This document shows positions 10,006-23,957 of a DNA stretch of 64,000 nt, piece by piece; the first letter of the stretch is position 1; each line of letters starts with the position of its first letter. The stretch comes from Hydrogenophaga sp. A37. Lineage in GTDB: Bacteria; Pseudomonadota; Gammaproteobacteria; Burkholderiales; Burkholderiaceae_C. The stretch lies in the NCBI RefSeq assembly GCF_002001205.1, contig NZ_MUNZ01000089.1:1-64000 (forward strand), given 5' to 3'. The position numbers and the translations under genes were made by a program. Below the pieces are notes generated by a model that made no database searches, was not told the DNA's origin, and was given only the letters and a program-made list of their open reading frames with translations.

Positions 10006-11270
10006 TTCACTCTTTCGATGTCAGCGCCAATACCGCGCAATTTCGCTTCCATCTGGTCGTAACCCCGGTCCAGGTGGTAGATGCGGTCGACGATTGTTTC
10101 GCCCTCGGCCACGAGGCCGGCGATCACCAGGCTGGCAGACGCCCGCAGATCTGTCGCCATGACAGTGGCACCCTGCAGTTGGGCCACGCCCTCAATCACC
10201 GCCACCTTGCCGTCGGTCTGGATGTGTGCACCCAGACGCACCATCTCGTTGACATGCATGAACCGGTTCTCAAAGATCGTCTCCGTCACTTTGCTGGTGC
10301 CTTGGGCAATGCAGTTGAGCGCCATGAACTGGGCCTGCATGTCGGTCGGAAAACCGGGGTACTCCGTGGTTCGAAAGCTCTGCGCTTTCATGCGGCCCGA
10401 AGCGCGAACGCGAATAAAGCCATCGCCCGGCTCGATTTGCGCGCCGGCATCACGCAATTTGTCGATCACCGCGTCCAGGTGCTCGGCACGCGCGTGGCGC
10501 AGGACCACATCACCACCCGTCGCGGCGACCGCGCACAGGAAGGTGCCGGCTTCGATGCGGTCGGCCACCACCTGGTGGGTGGCGCCGTGCAACCGGTCCA
10601 CGCCCTGGATGCGGATCTTGCTGGTGCCGTGGCCTTCGATCTTCGCGCCCATGGCGATCAGCATCTCGGCCAGATCGGGAATCTCGGGCTCCTGGGCCGC
10701 GTTTTCGAGCACAGTCTCGCCCTCGGCCAGCGCCGCCGCCATGAGGAAATTTTCGGTTCCTGTCACCGTGACCATGTCTGTCGTGATGCGAGCGCCCTGA
10801 AGGCGCTGGCGTCCCTGAGGCAAGCTGGCAATCATGTACCCGTGGTCCACCGTGATCTCGGCACCCATGGCTTGCAGGCCCTTGATGTGCTGATCGACCG
10901 GCCGCGAACCAATGGCGCAACCACCCGGCAGCGACACCTTGGCGCGGCCAAAGCGCGCCAGCAGCGGCCCCAACACCAGCACCGAAGCCCGCATGGTCTT
11001 GACCAGCTCGTAAGGCGCCTCGGGATTGAGCGTGTCCGGCGCCTGAAAGCTCATGCCGCCGCGCTCACCGTGGGTCTCGGTCTGCACGCCCATGTTGTCG
11101 AGCAACAGGCGCATGGTGGCCACGTCGCGCAAACGAGGCACGTTGTTCAGGTGCACGGGGTCGCTGGTCAGCAGCGCGGCACACAGCTCGGGCAGTGCCG
11201 CATTCTTGGCGCCGGAGATGATCACTTCGCCGTTCAGCGGACGTCCGCCGGTGATTCGCAGTTTGTCCAT
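10002..11270 (-). CDS. murA: UDP-N-acetylglucosamine 1-carboxyvinyltransferase MurA
   Basis: MurA transfers enolpyruvate to UDP-GlcNAc in the first committed step of peptidoglycan synthesis. The 422-residue product begins [20 protein letters not shown] and keeps the fosfomycin-target Cys in [11 protein letters not shown]. The ATG at 11270 is the usual start, and extensions upstream are not homologous. It sits between ibaG and hisG, an order common in betaproteobacteria, and shares four bases with hisG. Confidence 0.98.
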   Translation of the reverse strand: MDKLRITGGRPLNGEVIISGAKNAALPELCAALLTSDPVHLNNVPRLRDVATMRLLLDNMGVQTETHGERGGMSFQAPDTLNPEAPYELVKTMRASVLVLGPLLARFGRAKVSLPGGCAIGSRPVDQHIKGLQAMGAEITVDHGYMIASLPQGRQRLQGARITTDMVTVTGTENFLMAAALAEGETVLENAAQEPEIPDLAEMLIAMGAKIEGHGTSKIRIQGVDRLHGATHQVVADRIEAGTFLCAVAATGGDVVLRHARAEHLDAVIDKLRDAGAQIEPGDGFIRVRASGRMKAQSFRTTEYPGFPTDMQAQFMALNCIAQGTSKVTETIFENRFMHVNEMVRLGAHIQTDGKVAVIEGVAQLQGATVMATDLRASASLVIAGLVAEGETIVDRIYHLDRGYDQMEAKLRGIGADIERVK

Positions 11271-11352
11271 GCTGGATGTGTCTTTCAGTTGTTGTCGCAG
11301 GGCGCCGTGACTTCGCACCCGTCAAGGTCACCGCGAAGCGGCGCGGTGGGAG

Positions 11353-11589
11353 TCATTTCTTCGCCCATTCAGCGGGGGTAAAGGTTTTCATGGACAGGGC
11401 ATGCACCTCGTCGGTCTTGATGCGCTCGCCCAGCGTCGCGTAAACGCGCTGATGTCGCGCGATGAGGCGCTTGCCCTCGAACTCGGGCGAGACGATCACG
11501 GCAGCCCAGTGGCGGCCATCGCCCGTGACTTCGATGTGTTCGCAAGTCAAGCCTGCGGCGATGAGTTGTTGCAGTTGGTCAGCGTTCAT
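11353..11589 (-). CDS. ibaG: BolA-family protein IbaG
   Basis: The 78-residue product has the BolA fold features: IEVTGDGRHWAAVIVSPEFEGKRLIARHQRVYATL and a C-terminal HALSMKT histidine. BolA-type proteins pair with monothiol glutaredoxins in iron-sulfur handling. The position next to murA and near mlaB matches ibaG (yrbA) of E. coli, where the order is mlaFEDCB-ibaG-murA. The ATG at 11589 (MNADQLQQ) is favoured over a longer frame that overlaps the ABC permease. Two ABC transporter genes separate it from mlaB here. Confidence 0.92.
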   Translation of the reverse strand: MNADQLQQLIAAGLTCEHIEVTGDGRHWAAVIVSPEFEGKRLIARHQRVYATLGERIKTDEVHALSMKTFTPAEWAKK

Positions 11590-11602
11590 GGGCGTGATGG
11601 AA

Positions 11603-12358
11603 TCAATGGCGAATTTTGTAGCCGGTGCGCAGCAGGTGCAGGGCAACCGCGCTCACGGCCACCAGCGCGACGCTCACCAGCCCCAGGCTGATCCAGGGCG
11701 AGACGTCACTCACCCCGAAGAACCCGTAGCGGAATCCGTCGATCATGTAGAAAAACGGGTTGAGATGGCTCACACGTTGCCAGAAATCGGGCAGGGAATG
11801 GATCGAATAAAACACGCCCGAAAGGAAGGTCATGGGCACGATGACGAAGTTCTGGAACGCTGCCATCTGGTCGAATTTCTCCGCCCACAACCCGGCGATC
11901 AGCCCCAGGGCGCCCAGCAAGGCCGCCCCCATGAAAGCAAAAACCAGAATCCACAATGGTGCCTCAAACGAGGGGCGGGCAAACCACCAGGTGGCCAGCA
12001 TCACTCCGGCACCCACTGCCAGGCCGCGCACCACCGACGAACCCACATAGGCCACGAACCAGGCACGGTGCGACAGCGGCGTGAGCAGCAGGAAGACCAG
12101 GTTGCCCATGACCTTGCTCTGGATCAGTGAGCTGCTGCTGTTGGCGAACGCGTTTTGCAGCACGCTCATCATCACCAGGCCTGGCAGCAGGAAGGCGGTG
12201 TAGTTCACCGTGTCATAGACCTGCACACGGCCTTCGAGCACGTGGCCAAAAATCATCATGTACAGGATGGCCGTGATCACCGGTGCGGCAACGGTCTGGA
12301 AACCGACCTTCCAGAAGCGCAGCACCTCTTTGTAGAACAACATCTGCCAACCGGTCAC
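11603..12358 (-). CDS. ABC-2 type exporter permease (YadH-like)
   Basis: A 251-residue integral membrane protein with six hydrophobic segments and the ABC-2 family stretch MTFLSGVFYSIHSLPDFWQ followed by HLNPFFYMIDGFRYG. That C-terminal pattern matches the YadH/DrrB-like permeases that pair with YadG-like ATPases. The substrate is unknown. Its start overlaps the ATPase stop by four bases, so the two form one transporter. The pair is inserted between mlaB and ibaG. Confidence 0.92.
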   Translation of the reverse strand: MTGWQMLFYKEVLRFWKVGFQTVAAPVITAILYMMIFGHVLEGRVQVYDTVNYTAFLLPGLVMMSVLQNAFANSSSSLIQSKVMGNLVFLLLTPLSHRAWFVAYVGSSVVRGLAVGAGVMLATWWFARPSFEAPLWILVFAFMGAALLGALGLIAGLWAEKFDQMAAFQNFVIVPMTFLSGVFYSIHSLPDFWQRVSHLNPFFYMIDGFRYGFFGVSDVSPWISLGLVSVALVAVSAVALHLLRTGYKIRH

Positions 12359-13293
12359 GCGGCCACCTCTTCCTGCGCACGACGTGCCACGTTGCTGCCT
12401 TCAATGATGTCGAGAAACACGTCCTCCAGATCGGCCTTGCGGATTTCAACGTCCTCGGCACTCACGCCGTGCTCGCGAGCGCGCGCCAGGATGCGCTCGA
12501 CCGCCAGCGCGTCGTTGGCCGGCAACTGCACCACGCGACCGGTCACGCGGGCGTGAACGGCCAGATCTTCAGGCAAGGCATCGTCGGTCTTGAAGCGCAG
12601 CACGTTGGACGCCGCGCGCCGCAACAGCTCGGATGTGCGGTCCAGCGCCACCACCTCGCCACGGTTCAGCATGGCGATGCGACCACACAGGGCTTCGGCT
12701 TCTTCCAGGTAGTGGGTGGTGAGCAGCACGGTGCTGCCCTGCTTGTTGAGCTGGCTGATGAAGTGCCACAGCGTCTGGCGCAGCTCCACGTCCACGCCGG
12801 CGGTGGGTTCGTCGAGCACGATCACCGGGGGTTTGTGCACCAGCGCCTGCGCCACCAGCACGCGGCGTTTCATGCCACCAGAAAGCTGGCGCATGTTGGC
12901 GCCGGCCTTGTCGGTCAGACCCAGGCCGGCGAGCAGCTCGTCGATCCATTCGTCGTTGTGGCGGATGCCGAAGTAGCCCGACTGGAAGCGCAATGCCTCG
13001 CGCACATTGAAAAATGGGTCAAAAACCAGTTCTTGCGGAACCACGCCCAACGCACGGCGGGCCGCCTGGTAATCAGACTGAACGTTGTGGCCGTTCACCA
13101 GCACCTGGCCACCAGTGGCACGTGCCAAGCCTGCGAGGATGCTGATCAGTGTGGTTTTGCCCGCGCCGTTGGGGCCAAGCAGACCGAAGAACTCACCAGG
13201 TTGAATGTCGAAAGACACCCCTTTAAGGGCCTGCAGTTCGCCACGGTTGGTGGCATAGGACTTGGAAACATTCTGAAAGGAAACTGCGGGCAT
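12355..13293 (-). CDS. ABC exporter ATP-binding protein (YadG-like)
   Basis: A 312-residue ABC ATPase with Walker A GPNGAGKTT, signature LSGGMKRRV, Walker B VIVLDEPTAGVD and the switch His in LLTTHYLEEAE. The C-terminal 80 residues form the extension typical of ABC-2 exporter ATPases. The ATG at 13293 (MPAVSFQNVSKSY) is used; a longer frame adds non-homologous residues. It is coupled to the permease gene at 11603-12358. The transported molecule cannot be told from sequence. Confidence 0.93.
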   Translation of the reverse strand: MPAVSFQNVSKSYATNRGELQALKGVSFDIQPGEFFGLLGPNGAGKTTLISILAGLARATGGQVLVNGHNVQSDYQAARRALGVVPQELVFDPFFNVREALRFQSGYFGIRHNDEWIDELLAGLGLTDKAGANMRQLSGGMKRRVLVAQALVHKPPVIVLDEPTAGVDVELRQTLWHFISQLNKQGSTVLLTTHYLEEAEALCGRIAMLNRGEVVALDRTSELLRRAASNVLRFKTDDALPEDLAVHARVTGRVVQLPANDALAVERILARAREHGVSAEDVEIRKADLEDVFLDIIEGSNVARRAQEEVAA

Positions 13294-13394
13294 TGCGAGA
13301 GCGGGGCCTGAGCACCAGACGCTGGCAGGACATCTGCTCGCGGGTGAGCCGGTGATTTTAAGCCGCAACGCCAGGCGGCGCTGCAGGCCGCAGA

Positions 13395-13685
13395 TCAGGC
13401 CGGCAACAGCTCGCCCACGCCGTACAGCGCCACCAGCGCTTGCAAGCGCTCGGGCATGCCCAAGACCTGCAGCGACTTGCCCTCGGCCAGCAGCCCGTTG
13501 CGCAACTCCAGCAACAACGCCACCGCCGAGGTGTCGAACACCCGCATGGGAGCCGCATCCAGCGCCACCATCGGCCCAGTCTCCTGCGCGAGCAACTGCT
13601 TCAGCCGCAACAAGGTCTGGGCAGCCCCCTGGAGCGTCAGCTGCTCAGGCAAGGGAACGGAAGTGACAGGGCTGGACATGTTCAT
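13395..13685 (-). CDS. mlaB: STAS-domain protein MlaB
   Basis: This 96-residue single-domain protein contains the STAS core (VALDAAPMRVFDTSAVALLLELRNGL), with the conserved Asp-Ser-Thr region that contacts the MlaF ATPase. MlaB is the cytoplasmic regulatory subunit of the MlaFEDB inner-membrane complex. The start lies seven bases after the mlaC stop, closing the mlaFEDACB run. Confidence 0.9.
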   Translation of the reverse strand: MNMSSPVTSVPLPEQLTLQGAAQTLLRLKQLLAQETGPMVALDAAPMRVFDTSAVALLLELRNGLLAEGKSLQVLGMPERLQALVALYGVGELLPA

Positions 13686-13692
13686 GGCGGGA

Positions 13693-14313
13693 TCAGCTGG
13701 CTTTGGCCGCCTTGTTGCGTTGCACCAGGTTGGCGATCAGGCCATCGATGCCTTTGGTGCCAATCTCCTGTGCAAACTGGCTGCGGTAATTTTCCACCAG
13801 CCAGGCACCCAGCACGTTCAGGTCATAGATCTTCCAGCCCTCAGGCGTCTTTTCCAGACGGTAGTCGAGCTGAATGGGCTCGCCACGGCCGCGGACTTCG
13901 GAACGAACCACCACCTCGGTGTCTTCAGGCTTGGCGCGCATCGGCTTGAAGCTCAGCGTCTGGTCACGCACTTCACCCAGTGCGCCTGCGTAGGTGCGGA
14001 CCAGCAAGGTCTTGAACTCGTCCTGCAGCTGTTTTTGCTGCTCAGGTGTCGCCTGACGCCAGTAGCGCCCCACGGCCATGGAGGTCATGCGGGAGAAGTT
14101 GACGCAGGGCATGATCTTGGCGTCCACCAGCGCAACGATGCGGTTGATGTCACCCTTCTGAATCGCTGGATCGGCCTTGACCGAGGCCAGCACATCGCTG
14201 GAAATGCGCTTGACCAAAGCTTCTGGCGCCTCGACTTCAGCAAAAGCCAGCGGGCTGGCCAACATGGCAGCAGCGGTGATCAGGCTGGAAATCCAGTGGC
14301 GGCGTTGCATCAT
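13693..14313 (-). CDS. mlaC: Periplasmic phospholipid-binding protein MlaC
   Basis: MlaC shuttles phospholipids across the periplasm from MlaA to MlaFEDB. The 206-residue product has a signal peptide (RRHWISSLITAAAMLASPLAFA, cleavage near residue 26) and MlaC family stretches such as PCVNFSRMTSMAVGRYWRQA and TYAGALGEVRD. The ATG at 14313 is preceded by AAAGGAACTGAA, a good ribosome-binding site, which excludes a longer upstream start. A second ATG follows immediately, one codon later. Confidence 0.94.
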   Translation of the reverse strand: MMQRRHWISSLITAAAMLASPLAFAEVEAPEALVKRISSDVLASVKADPAIQKGDINRIVALVDAKIMPCVNFSRMTSMAVGRYWRQATPEQQKQLQDEFKTLLVRTYAGALGEVRDQTLSFKPMRAKPEDTEVVVRSEVRGRGEPIQLDYRLEKTPEGWKIYDLNVLGAWLVENYRSQFAQEIGTKGIDGLIANLVQRNKAAKAS

Positions 14314-14439
14314 TTCAGTTCCTTTCGTGGCGGCGGCCCGGCGTGTTGCCGGGCGTTTGAACCGCTTGAGACCGGGACTGTACGTCACCAGTTCCTTGCT
14401 TGTGTTTCGGGGATGTAATTCTGTCGTATCGCTTTGTTG

Positions 14440-15174
14440 TCATTCGGCATCGTCTTTCAGGCCGATCCCTTTGTCCTTCAGATCTTCGATCTGGCTTTCT
14501 CGACGCTGCAGATACAAGTCACGTGTGAAACTGTATTTGTCCAGCGCAGCGCCCTCCAACAAGTTGGTGGCACGGAGCAAATTGGCGCGGGTTTCCACCG
14601 CGCGAAGAACGTAAAGCGAGTTGCGCATGGGTATGTCGGACAGCCCCTGAACCAGATCCCCGCGCGACTCGATGCTGAACCCCGCGGCATCGCGAATCGA
14701 AGAAGGGCCAAAAAGTGGCAACACAAGATAGGGGCCTGAGGGGACGCCCCAACGCCCCAGGGTCTGACCGAAATCGAGGCGCGTGCGCTCCAGGCCCATG
14801 TCGGAGGCCACATCAAACAAGCCCGCCACACCAAACACCGTGTTGACGTTGAACCGCAGGAAGTTCTCTGCCGCTTCGCGGGGACGCAATTGCAGCGTGG
14901 CGTTGATGAACGACCAGACATCGCCCAGGTTTTGGAAAAAGTTGTTCACGCCCGTGCGCACAGGGTCGGGGGTGATGTCGCGGTACACAGTGGCCACGGG
15001 CTTGAGCACCGCGCTGTCCACCGCGTCGTTCACATCCGTCATGCCGCGGTTGAACGGCTCCAGAGGATCGCGCGGGTTGGCATTGGGGCCACTGGCACAA
15101 GCAGCCAGCATGGCCACCAATGCCAAAGCCACCAAACGATGAAGCCACGGGAAGGGTCGGGTCACGTTGTGCAT
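14440..15174 (-). CDS. mlaA: Outer-membrane lipoprotein MlaA (VacJ)
   Basis: MlaA removes surface-exposed phospholipids from the outer membrane and passes them to MlaC. The 244-residue product has a lipoprotein signal ending in the lipobox VAMLAAC and the VacJ family core DPLEPFNRGMTDVND, followed by FFQNLGDVWSFINA and GVPSGPYLVLPLFGPSS. In E. coli mlaA is unlinked, but here it lies inside the operon between mlaD and mlaC. The ATG at 15174 is preferred because it gives a proper signal peptide. Confidence 0.95.
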   Translation of the reverse strand: MHNVTRPFPWLHRLVALALVAMLAACASGPNANPRDPLEPFNRGMTDVNDAVDSAVLKPVATVYRDITPDPVRTGVNNFFQNLGDVWSFINATLQLRPREAAENFLRFNVNTVFGVAGLFDVASDMGLERTRLDFGQTLGRWGVPSGPYLVLPLFGPSSIRDAAGFSIESRGDLVQGLSDIPMRNSLYVLRAVETRANLLRATNLLEGAALDKYSFTRDLYLQRRESQIEDLKDKGIGLKDDAE

Positions 15175-15224
15175 CTTGTTCCTCTCCTGAATCAGTCCGC
15201 GCAACACCGCGCTGTCGGCGCCGC

Positions 15225-15704
15225 TCACTGGGCCTTCTGCTCGCCGCCGTCGGCCGCCTTGTTGTACAGGAACTGCCCGATCAGGTTTTCCAGCACCACG
15301 GCGGACTGCGTCTGCGTGATCACGTCGCCGGCCATCAGGTGTTTCTCGTCGCCGCCCGGCTCAAGCCCCACATACTGGTCGCCCAGCAGCCCGGCTGTCT
15401 GGATCTTGGCAGACGAATCCTTGGGGAAATTCACGCCTTTATTGACCTCCATCGTGACGAGGCCCTGATATGTTTGAGCGTCCAGCGTGACGCTGGTCAC
15501 GCGGCCCACGTTCACCCCCGCAGAGCGCACCGGCGCACGGGATTTCAGGCCTCCGATGTTGTCGAAACGCGCCTGCAATGTGTAGGTGTCCCCGCCGCCA
15601 GCAAAGCTGCCGAGGTTTGCCGCTTTGAGGGCTAGGAAGAGCAGTGCCAGCAAGCCGAGGACGACAAACAGGCCAACCAAAATCTCTGTGCTTTTCTTGT
15701 TCAT
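15225..15704 (-). CDS. mlaD: MCE-domain protein MlaD
   Basis: MlaD is the membrane-anchored MCE protein that forms the hexameric lipid-binding ring on MlaE. The 159-residue product has one N-terminal membrane helix (ILVGLFVVLGLLALLFLAL) followed by one MCE domain with ARFDNIGGLKSRAPVRSAGVNVG. The mlaE stop lies 19 bases upstream. Confidence 0.95.
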   Translation of the reverse strand: MNKKSTEILVGLFVVLGLLALLFLALKAANLGSFAGGGDTYTLQARFDNIGGLKSRAPVRSAGVNVGRVTSVTLDAQTYQGLVTMEVNKGVNFPKDSSAKIQTAGLLGDQYVGLEPGGDEKHLMAGDVITQTQSAVVLENLIGQFLYNKAADGGEQKAQ

Positions 15705-15723
15705 GGGTTCTCCGGTAGCGGAA

Positions 15724-16503
15724 TCAGGGGGTTGAGAACATCACGGCGGTCAGGATGAAGTCCATGGCCAGCACACTCAATGATGCGGTGACCACGGTTC
15801 GGGTGGTGGCGTAAGCCACCCCTTCTGGCGTGGCTTCGGTTTCATAGCCTTGGTACAGCGCCACGGCGGTACAGATCACGCCGAAAACGAAACTTTTCAC
15901 GACGCCGTTGCCCACGTCGCGCCAGACATCCACGCCGTTTTGTTGAATGGACCAGAAGTTGCCGGCGTCGATGCCGATCAGCAGCACCGCCACCACATAG
16001 GCGCCCAGGATGCCGACCGTGGAGAACAGCGCCGCCAGCAGCGGCATGGAAATGATGCCGCCAAGGAAGCGGGGCGCCAGCACACGCGCTTTGGGGTCGA
16101 TGGCCATCAGCTCCATCGCGGCAATCTGCTCACCCGCCTTCATGAGACCGATCTCGGCGGTGAGCGAGGTGCCTGCACGCCCGGCAAACAGCAAGGCCGT
16201 GACCACGGGACCGAGCTCGCGGACCAAAGACAGATTGACGATCAGTCCCAGTGATTCGGCCGCGCCATAGGTGGTCAGCGCGTAGTACATCTGCAAGGCC
16301 AGCACAAACCCCACCGACAGCCCAGAGGCCATGATGATCACCAGCGACCGGTTGCCGATCGCGTTGATCTGATCCATCACAAGACCAAATCGGCGCAGCG
16401 AGACGGGCACCGCCTTGAGCAGATCAAGAAAGAAAAAGGTGCCATGGCCCCATCGGCCCAGCTGGCTGAGCACGGTCTGGCCCAGTGTTTGCAGAAAGTT
16501 CAT
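15724..16503 (-). CDS. mlaE: Phospholipid ABC transporter permease MlaE
   Basis: MlaE is the permease of the Mla complex. The 259-residue product has five or so membrane segments and the family motifs GFVLALQMYYALTTYGA, RELGPVVTALLFAGRAG and ELMAIDPKARVLAPRF. Its start overlaps the mlaF stop by four bases, indicating coupled synthesis. Confidence 0.96.
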   Translation of the reverse strand: MNFLQTLGQTVLSQLGRWGHGTFFFLDLLKAVPVSLRRFGLVMDQINAIGNRSLVIIMASGLSVGFVLALQMYYALTTYGAAESLGLIVNLSLVRELGPVVTALLFAGRAGTSLTAEIGLMKAGEQIAAMELMAIDPKARVLAPRFLGGIISMPLLAALFSTVGILGAYVVAVLLIGIDAGNFWSIQQNGVDVWRDVGNGVVKSFVFGVICTAVALYQGYETEATPEGVAYATTRTVVTASLSVLAMDFILTAVMFSTP

Positions 16504-17315
16504 ACAGCGGCCCTCGGACCAAAATCCTCAGCCACTGAGCGCGCCGGGTAGTGAAATTTCACTGGCCCATCGGGTTCACCCCGCACAAACTGCCGCACCT
16601 CCGGCTCATTGCTGGCCATCAGCTCAGCGGGCGTGCCCTCGGCGACAACGCGGCCACCGGTGGCCAGCAACACCACCCAGTCGCTGATCGCCATGCACTG
16701 AGGCACATCATGCGAAATCAGCAGCGTCGTGGCGCCGGTCACGTCGGTCAGGGTGCGAATCAGCTTGGCTGCCACACCCATGGACACCAGGTCCAGGCCA
16801 GCGAAGGGCTCGTCGTACATGATGAGCTCGGGGTCGAGCGCGATCGCGCGGGCCAGCGCTACGCGGCGGGCCATGCCGCCCGACACCTCGCTGATGCGCA
16901 AACCGGCTGCACCGCGCAGACCCACCGCATTGAGTTTCATCAGCACGATGTGGCGAATCAGGGTCTCGGGCAGGTCGGTCATTTCCCTCAGGGGAAAGGC
17001 CACGTTGTCGAACACCGAGAGGTCGGTGAACAGCGCGCCAAACTGGAACAGCATGCCCAGACGGCGGCGCAGGCGGAACAGCTGGGTCTTGTCACCCGCG
17101 TTGACCACTTCGCCATCAAAGACCACACGACCGCTGTTGGGTGCGTGCACGCCACCGATCAGGCGCAACAGGGTGGTCTTGCCGCAGCCGGAGCCGCCCA
17201 GCACCGCTGTGACTTTGCCGCGAGCGAACTTCAGGGAGATGTCGTTGAGAATGGTTCTCCGGCTGTCGTAGCCAAAGGTCACATGATCAATGTCGATGAA
17301 TGGGGTGTCGCTCAT
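16500..17315 (-). CDS. mlaF: Phospholipid ABC transporter ATPase MlaF
   Basis: MlaF powers the Mla lipid-transport complex. The 271-residue ABC ATPase has Walker A GGSGCGKTT, signature VSGGMARRVA, Walker B LIMYDEPFAGLD and switch ISHDVPQ. The ATG at 17315 (MSDTPFIDIDHVTF) is chosen over a long non-homologous extension. It is the first gene of the mlaFEDACB run. The 178 bases between it and gltD hold a GC-rich repeat and presumably its promoter. Confidence 0.96.
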   Translation of the reverse strand: MSDTPFIDIDHVTFGYDSRRTILNDISLKFARGKVTAVLGGSGCGKTTLLRLIGGVHAPNSGRVVFDGEVVNAGDKTQLFRLRRRLGMLFQFGALFTDLSVFDNVAFPLREMTDLPETLIRHIVLMKLNAVGLRGAAGLRISEVSGGMARRVALARAIALDPELIMYDEPFAGLDLVSMGVAAKLIRTLTDVTGATTLLISHDVPQCMAISDWVVLLATGGRVVAEGTPAELMASNEPEVRQFVRGEPDGPVKFHYPARSVAEDFGPRAAV

Positions 17316-17457
17316 GGGGCCAGAAAAAATGACTGCGCATTGTCGCATGAGGGTAAATCCCAGTCCGGACCACCGCCCATCGACCCCAAGGAGCGGTGTC
17401 CTAAAACCCAAGATGCGGTGGAACCGGCTCCGCCGGGCCACTCGCATCGCCCCCTAA

Positions 17458-17485
17458 GGGGGTCGCGCGCAGCGCGGCGGGGGTG
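17458..17485. repeat. GC-rich dispersed intergenic repeat, copy A
   Basis: A 28-base segment in the gap between gltD and mlaF begins GGGGGTCGCGC and ends GGGGGTG. A second copy at 51128-51155, 34 kb away, matches it in 25 of 28 positions by my count. It is preceded by a CCCCCTAAGGGGG hairpin at 17450-17462. There is no T-run, so it is not an obvious terminator. The gap 17316-17493 contains no gene. Confidence 0.5.
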
Positions 17486-17493
17486 ATCCTCCC

Positions 17494-18975
17494 TCAGCGC
17501 GGCAGGTCGGAGCAGCCCATCAGGAACTCGTCCACCGAGCGCGCAGCCTGGCGACCTTCCCTGATGGCCCAGACCACCAGGCTCTGGCCCCGGCGCATGT
17601 CGCCGGCCGCAAACACCTTGGCCACATTGGTGATGTAACCGCCGGTAAATTCCGTCGAGGCCTTGGCGTTGCCGCGCGCGTCCTTGTCCACGCCAAAGGC
17701 GTCTAGCACGGTGGCGACCGGGTTCACGAAGCCCATGGCCAGCAGCACGAGGTCAGCCTTGTACTCCTTTTCCGTGCCGGCCACTTCCACCAGCTTGCCG
17801 TCTTTCATCTCGATGTGCACGGTCTTGAGCCCGGTGAGCTTGCCGTTCTTGCCGATGAACTCTTTGGTAGAGATGGCGAACTCGCGCTGAAGGATGCCCT
17901 TCTCGGCGCTCTCGTCATGGCTGGAACTGGTGCGCAGCTTCAGCGGCCAATAGGGCCACACCAACGGCTTGTTCTCCTGCTCGGGCGGCTGCGGCATCAC
18001 CTCGAACTGGGTCACGCTGACGGCGCCGTGGCGGGTGCTGGTGCCCACACAGTCGGAACCGGTGTCTCCACCGCCGATAACGATGACGTGCTTGCCGTCC
18101 GCGCGCAGCTGGCCCTTGAGCTTGTCACCGGCATTCACCTTGTTCTGCATGGGCAGAAACTCCATGGCGAAGTGCACACCATCGAGTTCACGGCCGGGCA
18201 CCGGCAGGTCGCGGCTCTGTTCGGAGCCACCGGTCAGCAGCACGGCGTCGAACTGGGCCTTGAGGTCTTCGGCGCTGACCACCGTCTTGGCGTCGTTCGT
18301 GACCTTGAGGCCTTCCGGTATGGCGCCGATCAGGGTGCTGGTCTTGAAGACCACGCCTTCGGCTTCCATCTGCGCCACGCGGCGGTCGATGTGCGTCTTC
18401 TCCATCTTGAAGTCGGGAATGCCATAGCGCAGCAGACCGCCAATGCGGCTGTTTTTCTCGAACACCGTCACGTCATGACCGGCGCGCGCCAGCTGCTGGG
18501 CCGCGGCCATGCCGGCCGGGCCGGAACCGACCACAGCGACCTTCTTGCCGGTCTTGTGCCTGGCGGGCTGCGGCTGTACCCAGCCCTCCGCCCAGGCCTT
18601 GTCGATGATCGCGTGCTCGATGGACTTGATGCCCACGGCGTCACCGTTGACGTTGATGGTGCAGGCGGCCTCGCAAGGCGCGGGACAGATGCGGCCGGTG
18701 AACTCGGGGAAGTTGTTGGTGCTGTGCAGTACCGTGATGGCGTTCTGCCAATCGCCCGAGTACACGAGGTCGTTGAAGTCCGGAATGATGTTGTTGACCG
18801 GACAACCGCTGTTGCAGAACGGCGTGCCGCAGTCCATGCAGCGCGCGCCCTGGATCTTGGCCTGATCCTCGTCGAGGCCGACCACGAATTCCTTGTAATG
18901 CTTCAGGCGTTCAACAACGGGCTTGTAGCCCTCTTCCAGACGCTCAAATTCCATGAAGCCGGTGACTTTTCCCAT
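17494..18975 (-). CDS. gltD: Glutamate synthase small subunit GltD
   Basis: GltD supplies NADPH electrons to GltB. The 493-residue product has N-terminal iron-sulfur cysteines ([17 protein letters not shown] and CPAPCEAAC), an FAD dinucleotide fold ([21 protein letters not shown]) and an NADPH fold ([13 protein letters not shown]). Length and order of domains are those of the NADPH-type beta subunit. It follows gltB after 27 bases. Confidence 0.98.
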   Translation of the reverse strand: MGKVTGFMEFERLEEGYKPVVERLKHYKEFVVGLDEDQAKIQGARCMDCGTPFCNSGCPVNNIIPDFNDLVYSGDWQNAITVLHSTNNFPEFTGRICPAPCEAACTINVNGDAVGIKSIEHAIIDKAWAEGWVQPQPARHKTGKKVAVVGSGPAGMAAAQQLARAGHDVTVFEKNSRIGGLLRYGIPDFKMEKTHIDRRVAQMEAEGVVFKTSTLIGAIPEGLKVTNDAKTVVSAEDLKAQFDAVLLTGGSEQSRDLPVPGRELDGVHFAMEFLPMQNKVNAGDKLKGQLRADGKHVIVIGGGDTGSDCVGTSTRHGAVSVTQFEVMPQPPEQENKPLVWPYWPLKLRTSSSHDESAEKGILQREFAISTKEFIGKNGKLTGLKTVHIEMKDGKLVEVAGTEKEYKADLVLLAMGFVNPVATVLDAFGVDKDARGNAKASTEFTGGYITNVAKVFAAGDMRRGQSLVVWAIREGRQAARSVDEFLMGCSDLPR

Positions 18976-19002
18976 GATGTGATCCTGCGTGGGTATTGAT
19001 TT

Positions 19003-23778
<4,776 letters not shown>

Positions 23779-23852
23779 GGCGCTTCCTTCAAAGTTCGTG
23801 GGCACAAAAGGCGGACTCGAAGGATAGTGCAATGCAACAAAAATGCCAAGGA

Positions 23853-23920
23853 AATTAATTGGGGTCAGATTCTTATTAAAGCTCAACAATTATCTGCACG
23901 AATTAATTGGGGACAGATTT
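23853..23920 (+). repeat. Two direct copies of an AATTGGGGWCAGATT motif between the transposase relative and gltB
   Basis: The motif AATTAATTGGGGTCAGATT occurs at 23853-23871 and AATTAATTGGGGACAGATT at 23901-23919, 48 bases apart. An inverted, diverged copy (GATTCCGTCCCCGATTA) lies at 24680-24696 on the other side of the transposase-like gene. Such GGGGTCAGA-type motifs accompany REP-associated tyrosine transposase genes in many proteobacteria. The direct copies are 75-143 bases upstream of the gltB start, so they sit in or next to its promoter. Confidence 0.7.
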
Positions 23921-23957
23921 ATCATGATTGTGCGGGGTCTTGTTTTTATTCGACTTT

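Noticed and set aside
17450..17485. Terminator after gltD
   Set aside because: The hairpin-forming GC-rich sequence has no T-run on the minus strand, so I list it as a repeat only.
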